DNA from: Paraglaciecola hydrolytica
GTDB lineage: Bacteria; Pseudomonadota; Gammaproteobacteria; Enterobacterales; Alteromonadaceae
Reading direction: 5' to 3'
Length of the DNA stretch: 64,000 nucleotides
Assembly: GCF_001565895.1 (NCBI RefSeq)
Contig: NZ_LSNE01000020.1
Location: 69,772-133,771 of the forward strand
The notes below the pieces were generated by a model. It ran no database searches, was not told where the DNA came from, and was given only the letters and a program-made list of their open reading frames with translations. The position numbers and the translations under genes were made by a program. Positions 19,072 to 28,621 of this stretch are shown piece by piece. Position 1 is the first letter of the stretch, and each line of letters opens with the position of its first letter.

Positions 19072-20769
19072 TTAAAAATCCGTGAATTTGACACTCACTG
19101 CGTTTGGTTTAACTTCAGGGCTATTTTTTACAGGGAATTCTGTCAAACCAGCTTGATTATTCACAAAGCTCACCTTGTCACTTTCTTGACCTTTAACCAC
19201 GACAAACGCCTTGGGTTTAAGCTGCAAGTTAGTCAAATTGGCATGCTTAACATTAACAATTTCAAGGGCTTCATCATGTACGGAATGAACCTCAATATTA
19301 CTCAGTGATATATCCTGAACATCCACTATAGAGATGCCTTTTTGTGACGCAAAATAAGCGTTTTCCATTGTTACATTGCTTAGTTTCATCTCTGGTAAGC
19401 CTTGGAATAAGGCAGCAGTGCCCACATCGATTGCTCGAATATTGCTTATTGCAATATCTTTTAATTGAGGTGTCGTTTCATCCACTGGTTCGGCGCTTTT
19501 ATTACTGTTTCTGTCTTTTTTAGTGACTGTGGTATTGAAGGCGTAATACATATTAAAGCTAACCGCCGCGCCTTTAATGCCCACCATATCAACATCGGAT
19601 ACCCAGATATTTTCAACGATACCGCCTCGACCACGCGTGGTTTTGAAACGAATACCGATATCGGTACCAATAAAAGTAGCCTTGCTGAACAGAATGTTTT
19701 TTACTCCACCAGACATTTCACTACCCACCACAAAGCCGCCATGGCCGTGGTAAACCACATTATTTTTTATAATAATATTTTCAGTGGGCATCGCTCGTAA
19801 ACGGCCTTCTTCATCCTTGCCCGACTTAATACATATGGCGTCATCACCCACATCAAAACTGTTGTTATAGATCAGCGCATTTTTGACTGAATCCAGATCG
19901 ATGCCATCACCATTTTGCCCATACCAGGGGTTTCTGACTTGGGTATTTCTGACCACAACATTTTGGCTTGTAAGGATGTGAATATTCCACGCGGGCGAGT
20001 TTTGAAAGGTCGGTCCATCGAGTAAAATTTTATCGCTGTCGACCAATGACACCATTACGGGACGTAAAAAATCCTTTATTTTAGTGGCTTGTTGTTGGTT
20101 GTATTTGAACGTGTCGTAAACACGAGATTGTCTCGTTCCTTCTTTGAACTCGAGTGATGGATACCACGTCTTATTATCCTCAGATACAACACCACCACTT
20201 GCCACTAATTCTCGCCATTGATCTTCGGTCAGTTTGGATTTTTTAACCAAGCGCCAACTATCACCAGAACCATCAATAATACCTTTGCCAGTTATGGCGA
20301 TATTTTGGGTGTTTTTGGCATAAATAGGGCTCATAGGACGCCAACTTGCGCGACCTTCAAAGTTAGTATGCACCATGGGATAAAGATTTCTATCAACAGA
20401 AAACTTAATCAAAGCGCCATGTTCAACATGTAAATCAATATTGCTTTGCAACTGAATAGGTCCAGTTAGCCAAATTCCTCTGGGCACAATAACGCGTCCT
20501 CCGCCCTGTTTTACCAATGCTTGAATAGCATCAGCAAAAGCCTGGGTATTGTCGCTCACACCATCGGCCACACCACCAAATTGTAATAATGACACCTGTC
20601 TGACAGGTATGCTGGGCAAGACAACTTTTGGCATGACAAAAGGCACATCTTGATATAAATCATCAAGTGTTAATTCTTGGGCACTAAGGGGGCGGTTTAA
20701 TAACAAAAAGACCAGTAATAATCCCTGCGCAATAGCAGCACTTTGTTGTTTTATTGTCACTTTAATCAT
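19072..20769 (-). CDS. Secreted GH28 polygalacturonase / rhamnogalacturonan hydrolase family protein
   Basis: This 565-aa protein has a Sec signal peptide (cleavage near LSAQE, residues 28-32). The pectate-lyase-3-type N-terminal stretch FGGVADGVSDNTQAF is followed by a right-handed beta-helix. Catalytic acids of GH28 are seen in GQNGDGIDLDS (NxD-like) and DVGDDAICIKSG (DD), followed by GHGGFVVGSEM (GHG) and IRFKTTRGRGG (RxK). It is longer than typical GH28 (about 400 aa) because of inserted loops around residues 140-230. It would hydrolyse galacturonan or rhamnogalacturonan in the periplasm or outside. It is part of the leftward cluster with about 40-70 bp spacing to neighbours. Confidence 0.9.
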   Translation of the reverse strand: MIKVTIKQQSAAIAQGLLLVFLLLNRPLSAQELTLDDLYQDVPFVMPKVVLPSIPVRQVSLLQFGGVADGVSDNTQAFADAIQALVKQGGGRVIVPRGIWLTGPIQLQSNIDLHVEHGALIKFSVDRNLYPMVHTNFEGRASWRPMSPIYAKNTQNIAITGKGIIDGSGDSWRLVKKSKLTEDQWRELVASGGVVSEDNKTWYPSLEFKEGTRQSRVYDTFKYNQQQATKIKDFLRPVMVSLVDSDKILLDGPTFQNSPAWNIHILTSQNVVVRNTQVRNPWYGQNGDGIDLDSVKNALIYNNSFDVGDDAICIKSGKDEEGRLRAMPTENIIIKNNVVYHGHGGFVVGSEMSGGVKNILFSKATFIGTDIGIRFKTTRGRGGIVENIWVSDVDMVGIKGAAVSFNMYYAFNTTVTKKDRNSNKSAEPVDETTPQLKDIAISNIRAIDVGTAALFQGLPEMKLSNVTMENAYFASQKGISIVDVQDISLSNIEVHSVHDEALEIVNVKHANLTNLQLKPKAFVVVKGQESDKVSFVNNQAGLTEFPVKNSPEVKPNAVSVKFTDF

Positions 20770-20810
20770 TTTTTCTCACTAGGTTTGCGCTTGTAAATTC
20801 AAGCAATAAA

Positions 20811-21989
20811 TCAATTTTTTAATAACAGCGAATTGAGCGGAGCACGTGTAACTACTATGTCCTCTTTATTGACGGCATAGCTGACATATACAAAGTTCTT
20901 CCAGACAATACTTTTGGGGTAACTGTAGCCCGCTCGTTTATATTTGCCCTGATACTTTTGGGGAGGTAAATCCTCACCTCCCGCCCGCAATAAATAAGAG
21001 CGATCAAAGACTGAGCCATCAGCGCTGAGGGTGATAGCTAAAGGAATTCGGGTATTGTCAGCACTGGGGTTGTTAATGATAAATGCACTACCGTCGGGCA
21101 AATTACCGGCACTTTGTTTGGCCCGAGAATCGGGCAGGGCGGTAAGTGCAGGGGCACTCCAGTTTTGCCCATTATCGGTACTGACAGAGGCTAAGGTTTT
21201 GTAACTACTGGCTTGGTCGCGGAAGATCATCACTATGCTGCGATCTTTTTTAACAAACCAACTGGGCTCTAACTCACGACTCACCGTTCCAGTATGGGGT
21301 AAATTGGGTATTTTGCCCGCTGTCCAGCCACTCAATGCCAAAGGATCATCTGTGTAATAGGGGGTGGCAATTAAGCCGGGTTGGGCATGCACAGTGGTTA
21401 AAATGCGACCATTTGGCAACTGTCGTAAGTCTTGTTCTATTACCCCTGCAACCCAGTCACCATTAGCCATTTTTAAGCGCTGAGGCTGACTCCAGTGTGA
21501 GCCATCGGTGCTAGAAATATATTCAACGTAACCCTGTTTAGGTTGCAACAAGCTTGGCCACACATTGATAAACGCGATTAACTCTTCGCCATTGGTCCAC
21601 CAACCACCATTAGTGACGATGGCATTTTCACGCGCCGCCACTAAAGTGAGTGGCGTCTGCCAATTTTTGCTGTCCTGACTTTTACTAAATAGTATTGAGG
21701 TGTCCGCCGCATCTTCATCTAAGGCTGAACTTTGCCATTGGATATACAGCTCGCCCTTAAAAGGCATCAATACCGCACCATGGTTATATTTATTGGTATG
21801 TTGTTGTGCAACAAACACCTCGAAGCTTTCAATGTTGGGCGCAAAATCGAGACCACGAGTATTGTCATTTGTTAGGTCAAATAGTTGAGCCTTAACGTCA
21901 AAGGGTAAGGGGAGGGGCTTTTGCGCCGCGTCTACTAAGGTTATATGCAGTCCCATGACGACCAACCACATTATGCGCAATCCGAGCAT
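20811..21989 (-). CDS. Sialidase-fold (BNR/Asp-box) exo-hydrolase-like protein
   Basis: The start at 21989 is preferred over 22055 because an AGGAG ribosome site precedes it and a signal-peptide-like segment follows, giving 392 aa. Repeated Asp-boxes are seen (STDGSHW, STDNGQNW and the degenerate SKSQDSKNW), defining a six-bladed propeller. An Arg/Glu pattern such as SRELEPSWF fits the sialidase superfamily. In a pectin locus the target need not be sialic acid: RG-II contains the ulosonic acids Kdo and Dha, which resemble it. I cannot tell whether it is GH33 or another propeller family. Location is periplasmic or extracellular by the signal. Confidence 0.72.
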   Translation of the reverse strand: MLGLRIMWLVVMGLHITLVDAAQKPLPLPFDVKAQLFDLTNDNTRGLDFAPNIESFEVFVAQQHTNKYNHGAVLMPFKGELYIQWQSSALDEDAADTSILFSKSQDSKNWQTPLTLVAARENAIVTNGGWWTNGEELIAFINVWPSLLQPKQGYVEYISSTDGSHWSQPQRLKMANGDWVAGVIEQDLRQLPNGRILTTVHAQPGLIATPYYTDDPLALSGWTAGKIPNLPHTGTVSRELEPSWFVKKDRSIVMIFRDQASSYKTLASVSTDNGQNWSAPALTALPDSRAKQSAGNLPDGSAFIINNPSADNTRIPLAITLSADGSVFDRSYLLRAGGEDLPPQKYQGKYKRAGYSYPKSIVWKNFVYVSYAVNKEDIVVTRAPLNSLLLKN

Positions 21990-22091
21990 TGAGACTCCTA
22001 TCAAAATTAAAAATTGGTGCGATGGATCCAGAGACCGAGAGATCCACCACACCAAGGGAAACGTTAGTGACTACAAATTTATTGCAGTGCG

Positions 22092-23564
22092 TTACTCAAT
22101 CTTAATTACCACTCTGCGATAGCGGGTTAAGGCTGGTTCACCCTTATCTTTCACTTCGGCCACAACGTGAATGGTTTGGCCTTTTGGGGCATCCTTGGGT
22201 ACTACAAATGAGGCTTGTTGTTGGTCAGCGTTTTTAATACTTATTGTTCCAGCATAAGTATCGGCCTCTTGATATTGCCACCATTGGTAAGTCAAAGGAT
22301 CACCATCGGGATCATGGCTACCTTTTGCATCGAGTTTGATAACAGTACCGGGAGTTGCGTAGATATCTTGCTCATGGGCGAGTTCAACTACCGGTGGATG
22401 ATTAGCCTCTGCAAAAGATTTAATACTCCAATCAGCTCGCGCCGCGAAATCATTTTGTAATGCGACGCTCCAACGCCACATCGGTTTGAAATACTCTGTG
22501 CGTTGCGCCTCCGTGGTTTTAGTTCCCTCACGCATACTCATACGTCCCCACGCAGAGCTGGTATACCAGCGTCCTTTGGGGTAGGTATAATCTTCAACAG
22601 GCACGGGATCTAGCCAGGTATTATCATGTACATTGATATAACGACCACCCCAACCACCCCAGTCGGGCGATTCCATACTCCGTAAGCCAGTGCTAATGGT
22701 GTGCAGAAACGCCGGTGAGTCGCCTTCGGAACGAAAATCTCCCGGACTAAAATCATAGTCTCCCATCAAACCATAGCTGGTTTTGGTATGAGCTTTATAT
22801 GAGGCCATAAGCGGTCCATGATTTTGTAATATGTGCTCATTCATCCAGGGGGCGGCGAAATATTTTTGCAGCTCAGCAGGGAGGATCTTTTTCCACTGAT
22901 AGGCAAGGGCCCAAAATTGGTCAGAAATAATAGTTAGGATTTGATATTTACCCCAATGGGGCAAAATATAATCCTGATAGGTAGTGTCTTGTTCCCAAAT
23001 AAAATAAAAACGTATTTTGTTGGCCACGTAGGCCATCTTATCGGGATGTTCTTGTTCAATGGTTTTTAGGGCTCGAGCGATAGTGTTGGTGCCGCCCCAA
23101 GCTTGTAACCAAACAGGGCGATTATCACTTTCGTCCAACAGTACTTCAACAATGCGCTCAGAGCCGGGGGTGACTTCATCCATTTCTCCTTCCGCTTTTA
23201 CGTTACCTAACAAGGTACGCTTTTGCAGAAATTCCGCGCTGGGGTAGTGAGGATCATGTTTGATGAGATTGCCATGTACTTTAGCGTAAGCATTCAATAC
23301 AGGTTGTGCCCAATCGTCACCGGCCCACTTATGACCTTGCCAATGATATTGTGAACTAGAGGTAATGATCCCTTCTATGTCCCATTCGTTGGCATACAAA
23401 AGAAAACGCACTAATGAGCACTCGTCGTCAACTTCACCATCGCTGGTAATAATAACTCGAGTCTTTTCTAGCTCTGGCGTTTTACTTATTGCAATATTTG
23501 AGACGCAGCTAAGTAGTGCAGGAATCACCAACAAACAACTAGGCCATAAACTTCTGTTTTTCAT
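22092..23564 (-). CDS. DUF1593 (Sde182-type) secreted nucleoside-hydrolase-like protein, copy 1
   Basis: The start at 23564 gives an N-terminal signal with possible lipobox LLSC (Cys20) and avoids overlap with the GH105 gene; 490 aa. The conserved acidic cluster TSDGEVDDECS is at residues 40-50, followed by GIITSSSQYHW and WLQAWGGTNTIARAL, all nucleoside-hydrolase-fold landmarks. After residue ~390 there is an Ig/PKD-like domain (NHPPVVELAHEQD, SHDPDGD). It is a close paralogue of the product of 25044-26525, with an extra stretch near YGLMGDYDFSPG. It surrounds the GH105 gene together with that paralogue. The family has no firmly known substrate; a furanosidase role is inference. Confidence 0.8.
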   Translation of the reverse strand: MKNRSLWPSCLLVIPALLSCVSNIAISKTPELEKTRVIITSDGEVDDECSLVRFLLYANEWDIEGIITSSSQYHWQGHKWAGDDWAQPVLNAYAKVHGNLIKHDPHYPSAEFLQKRTLLGNVKAEGEMDEVTPGSERIVEVLLDESDNRPVWLQAWGGTNTIARALKTIEQEHPDKMAYVANKIRFYFIWEQDTTYQDYILPHWGKYQILTIISDQFWALAYQWKKILPAELQKYFAAPWMNEHILQNHGPLMASYKAHTKTSYGLMGDYDFSPGDFRSEGDSPAFLHTISTGLRSMESPDWGGWGGRYINVHDNTWLDPVPVEDYTYPKGRWYTSSAWGRMSMREGTKTTEAQRTEYFKPMWRWSVALQNDFAARADWSIKSFAEANHPPVVELAHEQDIYATPGTVIKLDAKGSHDPDGDPLTYQWWQYQEADTYAGTISIKNADQQQASFVVPKDAPKGQTIHVVAEVKDKGEPALTRYRRVVIKIE

Positions 23565-23595
23565 CACACGGTTCTCTTCTATCAATTGCTGGACA

Positions 23596-24972
23596 TTATT
23601 GGTTTGCTGGCCACTCACTTTTTAAACGATAGTGGTAGGTGCTGTTAATGGAATTGGCATTGGCTTTTTGAACCTCGATCTTATCGTTGGCTAACAAACG
23701 ATAGATTTCAGCACCGGCATATAACACAGGGCCATATCCATGGGTTGCATGTATGCTTGCACCACGATTGAAGTAGTAAGTATTGTCATGGGCAAAAGTA
23801 GTGGCTTCTACCGTGCCATCTACCGCACCGTTGGCCAATACACGAGTTGTAATGGCGTTCCAGCCAGTTAAAGCAACTGGGCCATAAACATGATTAATCC
23901 AACCTTGGTTAATGCCTTTAGCAATTGCAAAGGTAAACATGGCGGTAGCGGAGGTTTCTAAAAAGGTATTGTTTTTATCTAACATGTTGTGCCAAAAGCC
24001 AGTGCCATCTTGTAACTCAGCTAAGCTTTTCACCATAGAACGATAAAGATGCAATATTTTGTCGCGGCCTGGATATTGTTCGGGTAAAACCCCTAACAAT
24101 TCGACCATGGCCATTAGTGTCCAGCCATTTGCTCGAGCCCAATAAAAGCGCGGGTCGTAATCCGCTGATGTTACGCTCCAGCCGTGGTCAAATAGACCTT
24201 TTTCTGGAACATACAAACGTTCAGCCATTTGTAGGATTTGTTTAACCGCATCATCAAAATAGCGATTGTCGCCGCTTAATACCCCCATGTTGGCTAAAAA
24301 CGGCACACTCATATAGATATCATCGGCCCACAAAGACTCATACTGCGGACGATGGCGGGCTAAGGTGCCATCACTCAACCTGAATTGATGTTTAGAGACA
24401 TGCTCATTAATACGATTAATCGTCTTAAGATAATCACCATTTTTAGTCTTTAAATAGGTTTTAATCATGGCTGCACCAATAGAACCACAGTCATCCAGAG
24501 CATGAAAATTCATGATGCGCCCCCAGTTTTTGATTTTCTCCTGTTTGCCAAAGGTTTCCCCTTGCTCATAAAAATAAGGTAAATGATCTACCACAAAATC
24601 AAAAAATTGAGTGTTATCAGCAAAAAACTGTTGGTCGCCACTTACCTCAGTAATGTAATCAAAAGCAGACAACACTACACCATGGGTATAAGACCACTCG
24701 CTGGCAAACCCATCGGATACTTGGGCATGTTTATTAGGTTTAGAAAAGTCACTGATTACCTTGCCTGTTTGGCCGTCAATAATGGTTTGTGGGCTGGTGG
24801 ATTTATAATACCCACGTACTCGTTTTAGCACTTCCATTACCCCAGTTTGGCTCGGATAATCATAAGCCACTGTATATTCAGGCGTGCGCTCACTGTGAGC
24901 TTCTTGCGCGTCTATTACTGGACTCAACAACACGATTAGCAGGGTTGAGAGCGTGGTACTTAATTTTTTCAT
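23596..24972 (-). CDS. Unsaturated rhamnogalacturonyl/galacturonyl hydrolase, GH105
   Basis: The start at 24972 follows an AGGA ribosome site and yields a signal peptide ending near VIDAQ; 458 aa. It has an (alpha/alpha)6 barrel with family landmarks FHALDDCGSIGAA (catalytic Asp region), WADDIYMSVPFLA, FYWARANGWTLMAMVELL and GTGFWHNMLD. GH105 enzymes add water to the 4,5-unsaturated uronic acid left by pectate or rhamnogalacturonan lyases, matching the PL1 and PL10 genes nearby. Most GH105 enzymes are cytoplasmic or periplasmic; the signal here suggests periplasmic action. It is embedded between two DUF1593 genes. Confidence 0.92.
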   Translation of the reverse strand: MKKLSTTLSTLLIVLLSPVIDAQEAHSERTPEYTVAYDYPSQTGVMEVLKRVRGYYKSTSPQTIIDGQTGKVISDFSKPNKHAQVSDGFASEWSYTHGVVLSAFDYITEVSGDQQFFADNTQFFDFVVDHLPYFYEQGETFGKQEKIKNWGRIMNFHALDDCGSIGAAMIKTYLKTKNGDYLKTINRINEHVSKHQFRLSDGTLARHRPQYESLWADDIYMSVPFLANMGVLSGDNRYFDDAVKQILQMAERLYVPEKGLFDHGWSVTSADYDPRFYWARANGWTLMAMVELLGVLPEQYPGRDKILHLYRSMVKSLAELQDGTGFWHNMLDKNNTFLETSATAMFTFAIAKGINQGWINHVYGPVALTGWNAITTRVLANGAVDGTVEATTFAHDNTYYFNRGASIHATHGYGPVLYAGAEIYRLLANDKIEVQKANANSINSTYHYRLKSEWPANQ

Positions 24973-25043
24973 TTTTATTCCTAATTCATGCAAGCTAACG
25001 TGCAAAGCTTTATTTGAGTTGCAAATAATTTACAAACACGAGA

Positions 25044-26525
25044 TTAATTAATTTCAATCACGACTCGCTGATAACGAGTGAGTTGGGGAGTACCGCTATC
25101 AGTTACCTCAACAACGATGTGAATGGTTTGATTTTTTTGCGCGTCTTTGGGCACAGTCAAATAAGCTTGTTGGGCATTGGCATTCTGAATGTTAACTGAG
25201 CCTTCATAACTATCGGCCTCAGCGTACTGCCACCAGTTATAATGTAATTTATCACCATCAGGATCATGACTTCCCTTAGCATTGAGTTTGACGATTTCAC
25301 CGGCTTTAGCTTTTAAGTTGTTCACATGGGCTAACTTAACTATAGGTGGATGATTAGCTTCCGCAAACGGCTTAACACTCCAGTCTGAGCGTGCGGCAAA
25401 ATCGTTTTGCATTACATCTGTCCAGCGCCACAGTGGTTTGAAGTATTCGCTACGTTGTTCTGCCGTGGTATCTGTCCCTTCACGTAAACTCGAGCGGCCC
25501 CAACCATTACTGCCATACCAACGCCCAGGGGGATATTGGTAATTAGTTTGTGGAACAGGATCAAGCCAAGTGTTTTCTCGCACTTTGATGTAACGGCCAC
25601 CCCAACCTCCCCAGTCGGGTGACTCCAAACTACGTAAACCAGTATTAATAGTATGTAAAAATGCGGGGGAATCACCCTCGGAACGAAAATCACCATTATC
25701 ATGGGCAGCATACAATGCGTTTAAGGGGCCATGATTTTTCAATATGTTTTCATTCATCCAATCGCCATTGAAATAGGTTTGCATGGATTCGGGCTGTACG
25801 TTTTTCCAGCGATAGGCGATAGCTTCAAATTGATCGGAAATGATGGTGGGGATATTAAACTTGCCCCACTTAGGTCGAATATAACTCTGATAGGTCAGGT
25901 CTTGTTCCCAAATCAAGAACAAACGCAGCTTATTGGCCACATAGGCCATTTTTTCAGGGTGAGTTTCTTCAATGGTTTTTAGGGCGCGTGCCAGTGTATT
26001 AGTGCCGCCCCAAGCTTGGATCCAGATGGGGCGTTCATCGCTTTCATCTAATAAAACCTTGACGATATGACTTGAACCGGCGGTAACCTTGTCCATTTCT
26101 CCTTCGGTTTCCACATTGCCTAAAAAGGTGCGCTGTTTAAGAAACTCTGCAGTAGGATAACGGCTATCATGTAAAGCCAAATTAGGCTGCACTTTGGCGT
26201 AAGCCTCAAGAAAGGGATCAATCCAGTCATCACCGGGCCACCTATGGCCGTGCCAATGATATTGAGAGCTTGAAGTGACTATACCTTCAACATTCCATTC
26301 ATTGGTATAGTAAAGAAAGCGTACTAAAGAACACTGATCGTCAATTTCGCCGTCACTGGTTACTATTACTCGAGTTTTCTCGGTTTGCTCAACTGTCTGT
26401 GCAAACGCATTTTCTGTGAGCAAAACCATGCCAATTAAGCTGCAGCTTAGTACTAATTGCGCTCTGCTTTTTTGTAAGACTCGTTTTTTCAATTTGTTCA
26501 GCATCATGGCTGTGTTTGTGATCAT
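25044..26525 (-). CDS. DUF1593 (Sde182-type) secreted nucleoside-hydrolase-like protein, copy 2
   Basis: This 493-aa protein has a Sec signal (cleavage near AFAQT), the acidic cluster TSDGEIDDQCS, GIVTSSSQYHW, WIQAWGGTNTLARAL and a C-terminal Ig/PKD-like domain (KGSHDPDGD). By eye about two thirds of positions match copy 1, so it is a local duplication. Its ATG overlaps the PL1 stop codon (ATGA at 26522-26525), implying translational coupling to the pectate lyase. No carbohydrate-active function is established for this family. The tight link to pectinases and to a pentose operon suggests a glycosidic substrate. Confidence 0.8.
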   Translation of the reverse strand: MITNTAMMLNKLKKRVLQKSRAQLVLSCSLIGMVLLTENAFAQTVEQTEKTRVIVTSDGEIDDQCSLVRFLYYTNEWNVEGIVTSSSQYHWHGHRWPGDDWIDPFLEAYAKVQPNLALHDSRYPTAEFLKQRTFLGNVETEGEMDKVTAGSSHIVKVLLDESDERPIWIQAWGGTNTLARALKTIEETHPEKMAYVANKLRLFLIWEQDLTYQSYIRPKWGKFNIPTIISDQFEAIAYRWKNVQPESMQTYFNGDWMNENILKNHGPLNALYAAHDNGDFRSEGDSPAFLHTINTGLRSLESPDWGGWGGRYIKVRENTWLDPVPQTNYQYPPGRWYGSNGWGRSSLREGTDTTAEQRSEYFKPLWRWTDVMQNDFAARSDWSVKPFAEANHPPIVKLAHVNNLKAKAGEIVKLNAKGSHDPDGDKLHYNWWQYAEADSYEGSVNIQNANAQQAYLTVPKDAQKNQTIHIVVEVTDSGTPQLTRYQRVVIEIN

Positions 26526-28036
26526 TGGTGTTGCCCAATACCATTTAGATATTTTTCTAACATGGTGTAACCATCGGCAGCCACACTATTGCGATCTGTG
26601 GCGTCATGGGGATCTAAGCCATAACGACTTTCCCAGGTATCAGGCATACCATCTAAATCGCTATCCACAGGTGCTGTTGTGCTTTGCAAAGTTGGCCAGC
26701 CACCTACGTCATTGGGAGAGTCAATGATACCTACCGTTATTGAGGTATCAGCAACCTTGTGCTCCTTTTTATAAGTAGGTCCTTCAAAAGTTGCAGAGCC
26801 ATTACGGACTTCATCGATAATACGTTGGTCAACAGCATCACGTTTGGGCAAGTTACTGCCGGCATTTTGCAGCACTAGCTCATAGGCTTGCTGCGCACTG
26901 TGTTGATTTATGGCCATGGCAGGCCAAGGTTGTTCAAGTTTTAAACCAGCAATATAAGCATCACCATCTTGAGGTTGTACGCCACCATGCCAATTATTGG
27001 CTGATACCTCGGCATTACCTTCAATTAGATTGTCTGTGATGTACCAACTACCATAATCATCAGCTTTGTTACGTGACCATGGGTTAGCAATTTGGTATTG
27101 CACAGCACCAGGTTCGGTAGCTGGGCCTGGCTTGTAATAATTGGCTACCATATTGATATTGGTGAAGTTAAATTTGGGGGCATTGTTTTGTTGAACCTCA
27201 CCCCCATAGGTACCTTTGTAGCCCCAGTTATAAATGACGTTGTTACGGAAATCGGTATTGCCAGCTCCGGAGGCAAATCGAGGGTTGCGACTTGAATGAT
27301 GGGCAATTAAATTGTGATGATAAGAGCTGTAGTTCGAGCCCCAAATACCACCAAAACCATGATTACCTTTTACATGATTAGACATATACAAGCTTTCAGC
27401 TATCACTGACCACTGCACTGTAATATTTTCACCGTGGTATATAGACAGAGTTTCATCTACGCTCCAACTGGCAGAAACATGATCGAGAATGAGGTTTTTG
27501 GTATAACGACTGGTTATGGCATCGGCATCATCGCCGGATTCGCCGCCCAACCTAACGCGGATATAGCGAATAATGACTTGGTCGGCTTCAATCAATAAAG
27601 GGTAAGCTCTTAGTGTGATGCCGTCACCAGGTGCTGTTTGACCTGCGATAGTAATATTGGGGTTGCGAATGACCAAATCGCTTTTTAACTCTATGGTGCC
27701 CGACACAGCAAACACCACTGTCCTCGCCCCCGCACTTTCAATGGCTTTGCGTAAACTACCTTCGCCCGCATCATTTAGATTAGTAACATAATAAACCTCA
27801 CCTCCACGACCACCTACTGTGTGTTTGCCATATCCTTCGGCGGTAGGGAAGGCCAGTAGTTCAGTTTCTAACGTGAGTTGTTGTGCTGCCTTATCAGTGC
27901 CAAGCGCAGTGTTCTGCTTTAGCGAACTACTATCACAGGCGTTAAGACAAACTACGACGCCACAAAGTAAAAAAATCGCTACGGCTTTAAGGCCTTGATA
28001 CTCATTTTTGTTAACAAACATCGTGTTTAGTCTCAT
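26522..28036 (-). CDS. Pectate lyase family 1 (PL1) lipoprotein
   Basis: This 504-aa protein has an N-terminal lipobox LNAC, so it is probably surface- or periplasm-anchored. A Met five codons in (28021) is an alternative start. The beta-helix starts at FPTAEGYGKHTVGGRGG. Landmarks are LRKAIE, TIAGQTAPGDGITL, DADAITSRYTKNLILDHVSASWSVDE (split; calcium-binding Asp and DHVS turn) and the catalytic-Arg region HSSRNPRFASG. The C-terminal ~50 residues contain a calcium-binding DSDLDGMPDTWE motif of the thrombospondin-3 type. It cleaves de-esterified homogalacturonan by beta-elimination and heads the leftward gene series from the central promoter region. Confidence 0.9.
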   Translation of the reverse strand: MRLNTMFVNKNEYQGLKAVAIFLLCGVVVCLNACDSSSLKQNTALGTDKAAQQLTLETELLAFPTAEGYGKHTVGGRGGEVYYVTNLNDAGEGSLRKAIESAGARTVVFAVSGTIELKSDLVIRNPNITIAGQTAPGDGITLRAYPLLIEADQVIIRYIRVRLGGESGDDADAITSRYTKNLILDHVSASWSVDETLSIYHGENITVQWSVIAESLYMSNHVKGNHGFGGIWGSNYSSYHHNLIAHHSSRNPRFASGAGNTDFRNNVIYNWGYKGTYGGEVQQNNAPKFNFTNINMVANYYKPGPATEPGAVQYQIANPWSRNKADDYGSWYITDNLIEGNAEVSANNWHGGVQPQDGDAYIAGLKLEQPWPAMAINQHSAQQAYELVLQNAGSNLPKRDAVDQRIIDEVRNGSATFEGPTYKKEHKVADTSITVGIIDSPNDVGGWPTLQSTTAPVDSDLDGMPDTWESRYGLDPHDATDRNSVAADGYTMLEKYLNGIGQHQ

Positions 28037-28621
28037 TAGTTATGTTAGCTCGCATGTACATCAAACACTTTCGTAACTGCAAATAAAACACGAGAAAACT
28101 CATGCTGCAGTCAAGAAAAAATCTAAAAATCACATTTAGTAGCATATAAAAACTCAATTTTTGACGAATGAATAAAACTTATCAATCAATCAATATATGG
28201 CTCCTTTTCATAATTAGTACCTTTTTAATAATATTTTAGCAATGCTTTTTTAACGTAATTAATAATATTTTTGTAGCAACAGAATGTTTTTTTACGGTGA
28301 TCAAAATTAATAGAAGCCAGTAAAACCCAATCATTCAAGGGCTCTATAGCCATTTTTTAGAGTGCAAACTTTAGCCAATATGGTTGCCGGCGTTAACCAC
28401 ATGTTAATTATTTATTAAAAATGTCGTTGACAGATTGAGCTCATTGGGGATATGTTATTGCCACCGGTGGCAAGTGTTGTCATGCGTAATTATAACCTTT
28501 TTAGTAAGATTTTATGCTTAAGATCGCTGAAAATCCCTGAAAATCACGTTAATGGCACAAAGAGCTTAATAAGCGCTATAAATAGAAACACACTCAATAA
28601 CACAATGAGAGGACATCACTA
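28037..28621. promoter_or_regulatory. Central divergent promoter region of the pectin locus
   Basis: This 585-bp, A+T-rich gap separates the PL1 gene series (leftward) from the TonB receptor (rightward). It contains a sigma70-like promoter facing right: TTGACA at 28427-28432, 18-bp spacer, TATGTT at 28451-28456. A 16-bp perfect palindrome follows immediately. The left half (28080-28330) is A/T-rich without a clear motif. Confidence 0.55.
28458..28473. promoter_or_regulatory. LacI-family-type operator
   Basis: TTGCCACCGGTGGCAA is a perfect 16-bp palindrome with a central CG step, the layout of LacI/GalR-family operators. It lies directly after the TATGTT -10 element, over the expected transcription start of the TonB receptor, an ideal place for repression. 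No LacI-type regulator is encoded in this window, so the cognate protein would lie elsewhere. Confidence 0.6.
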
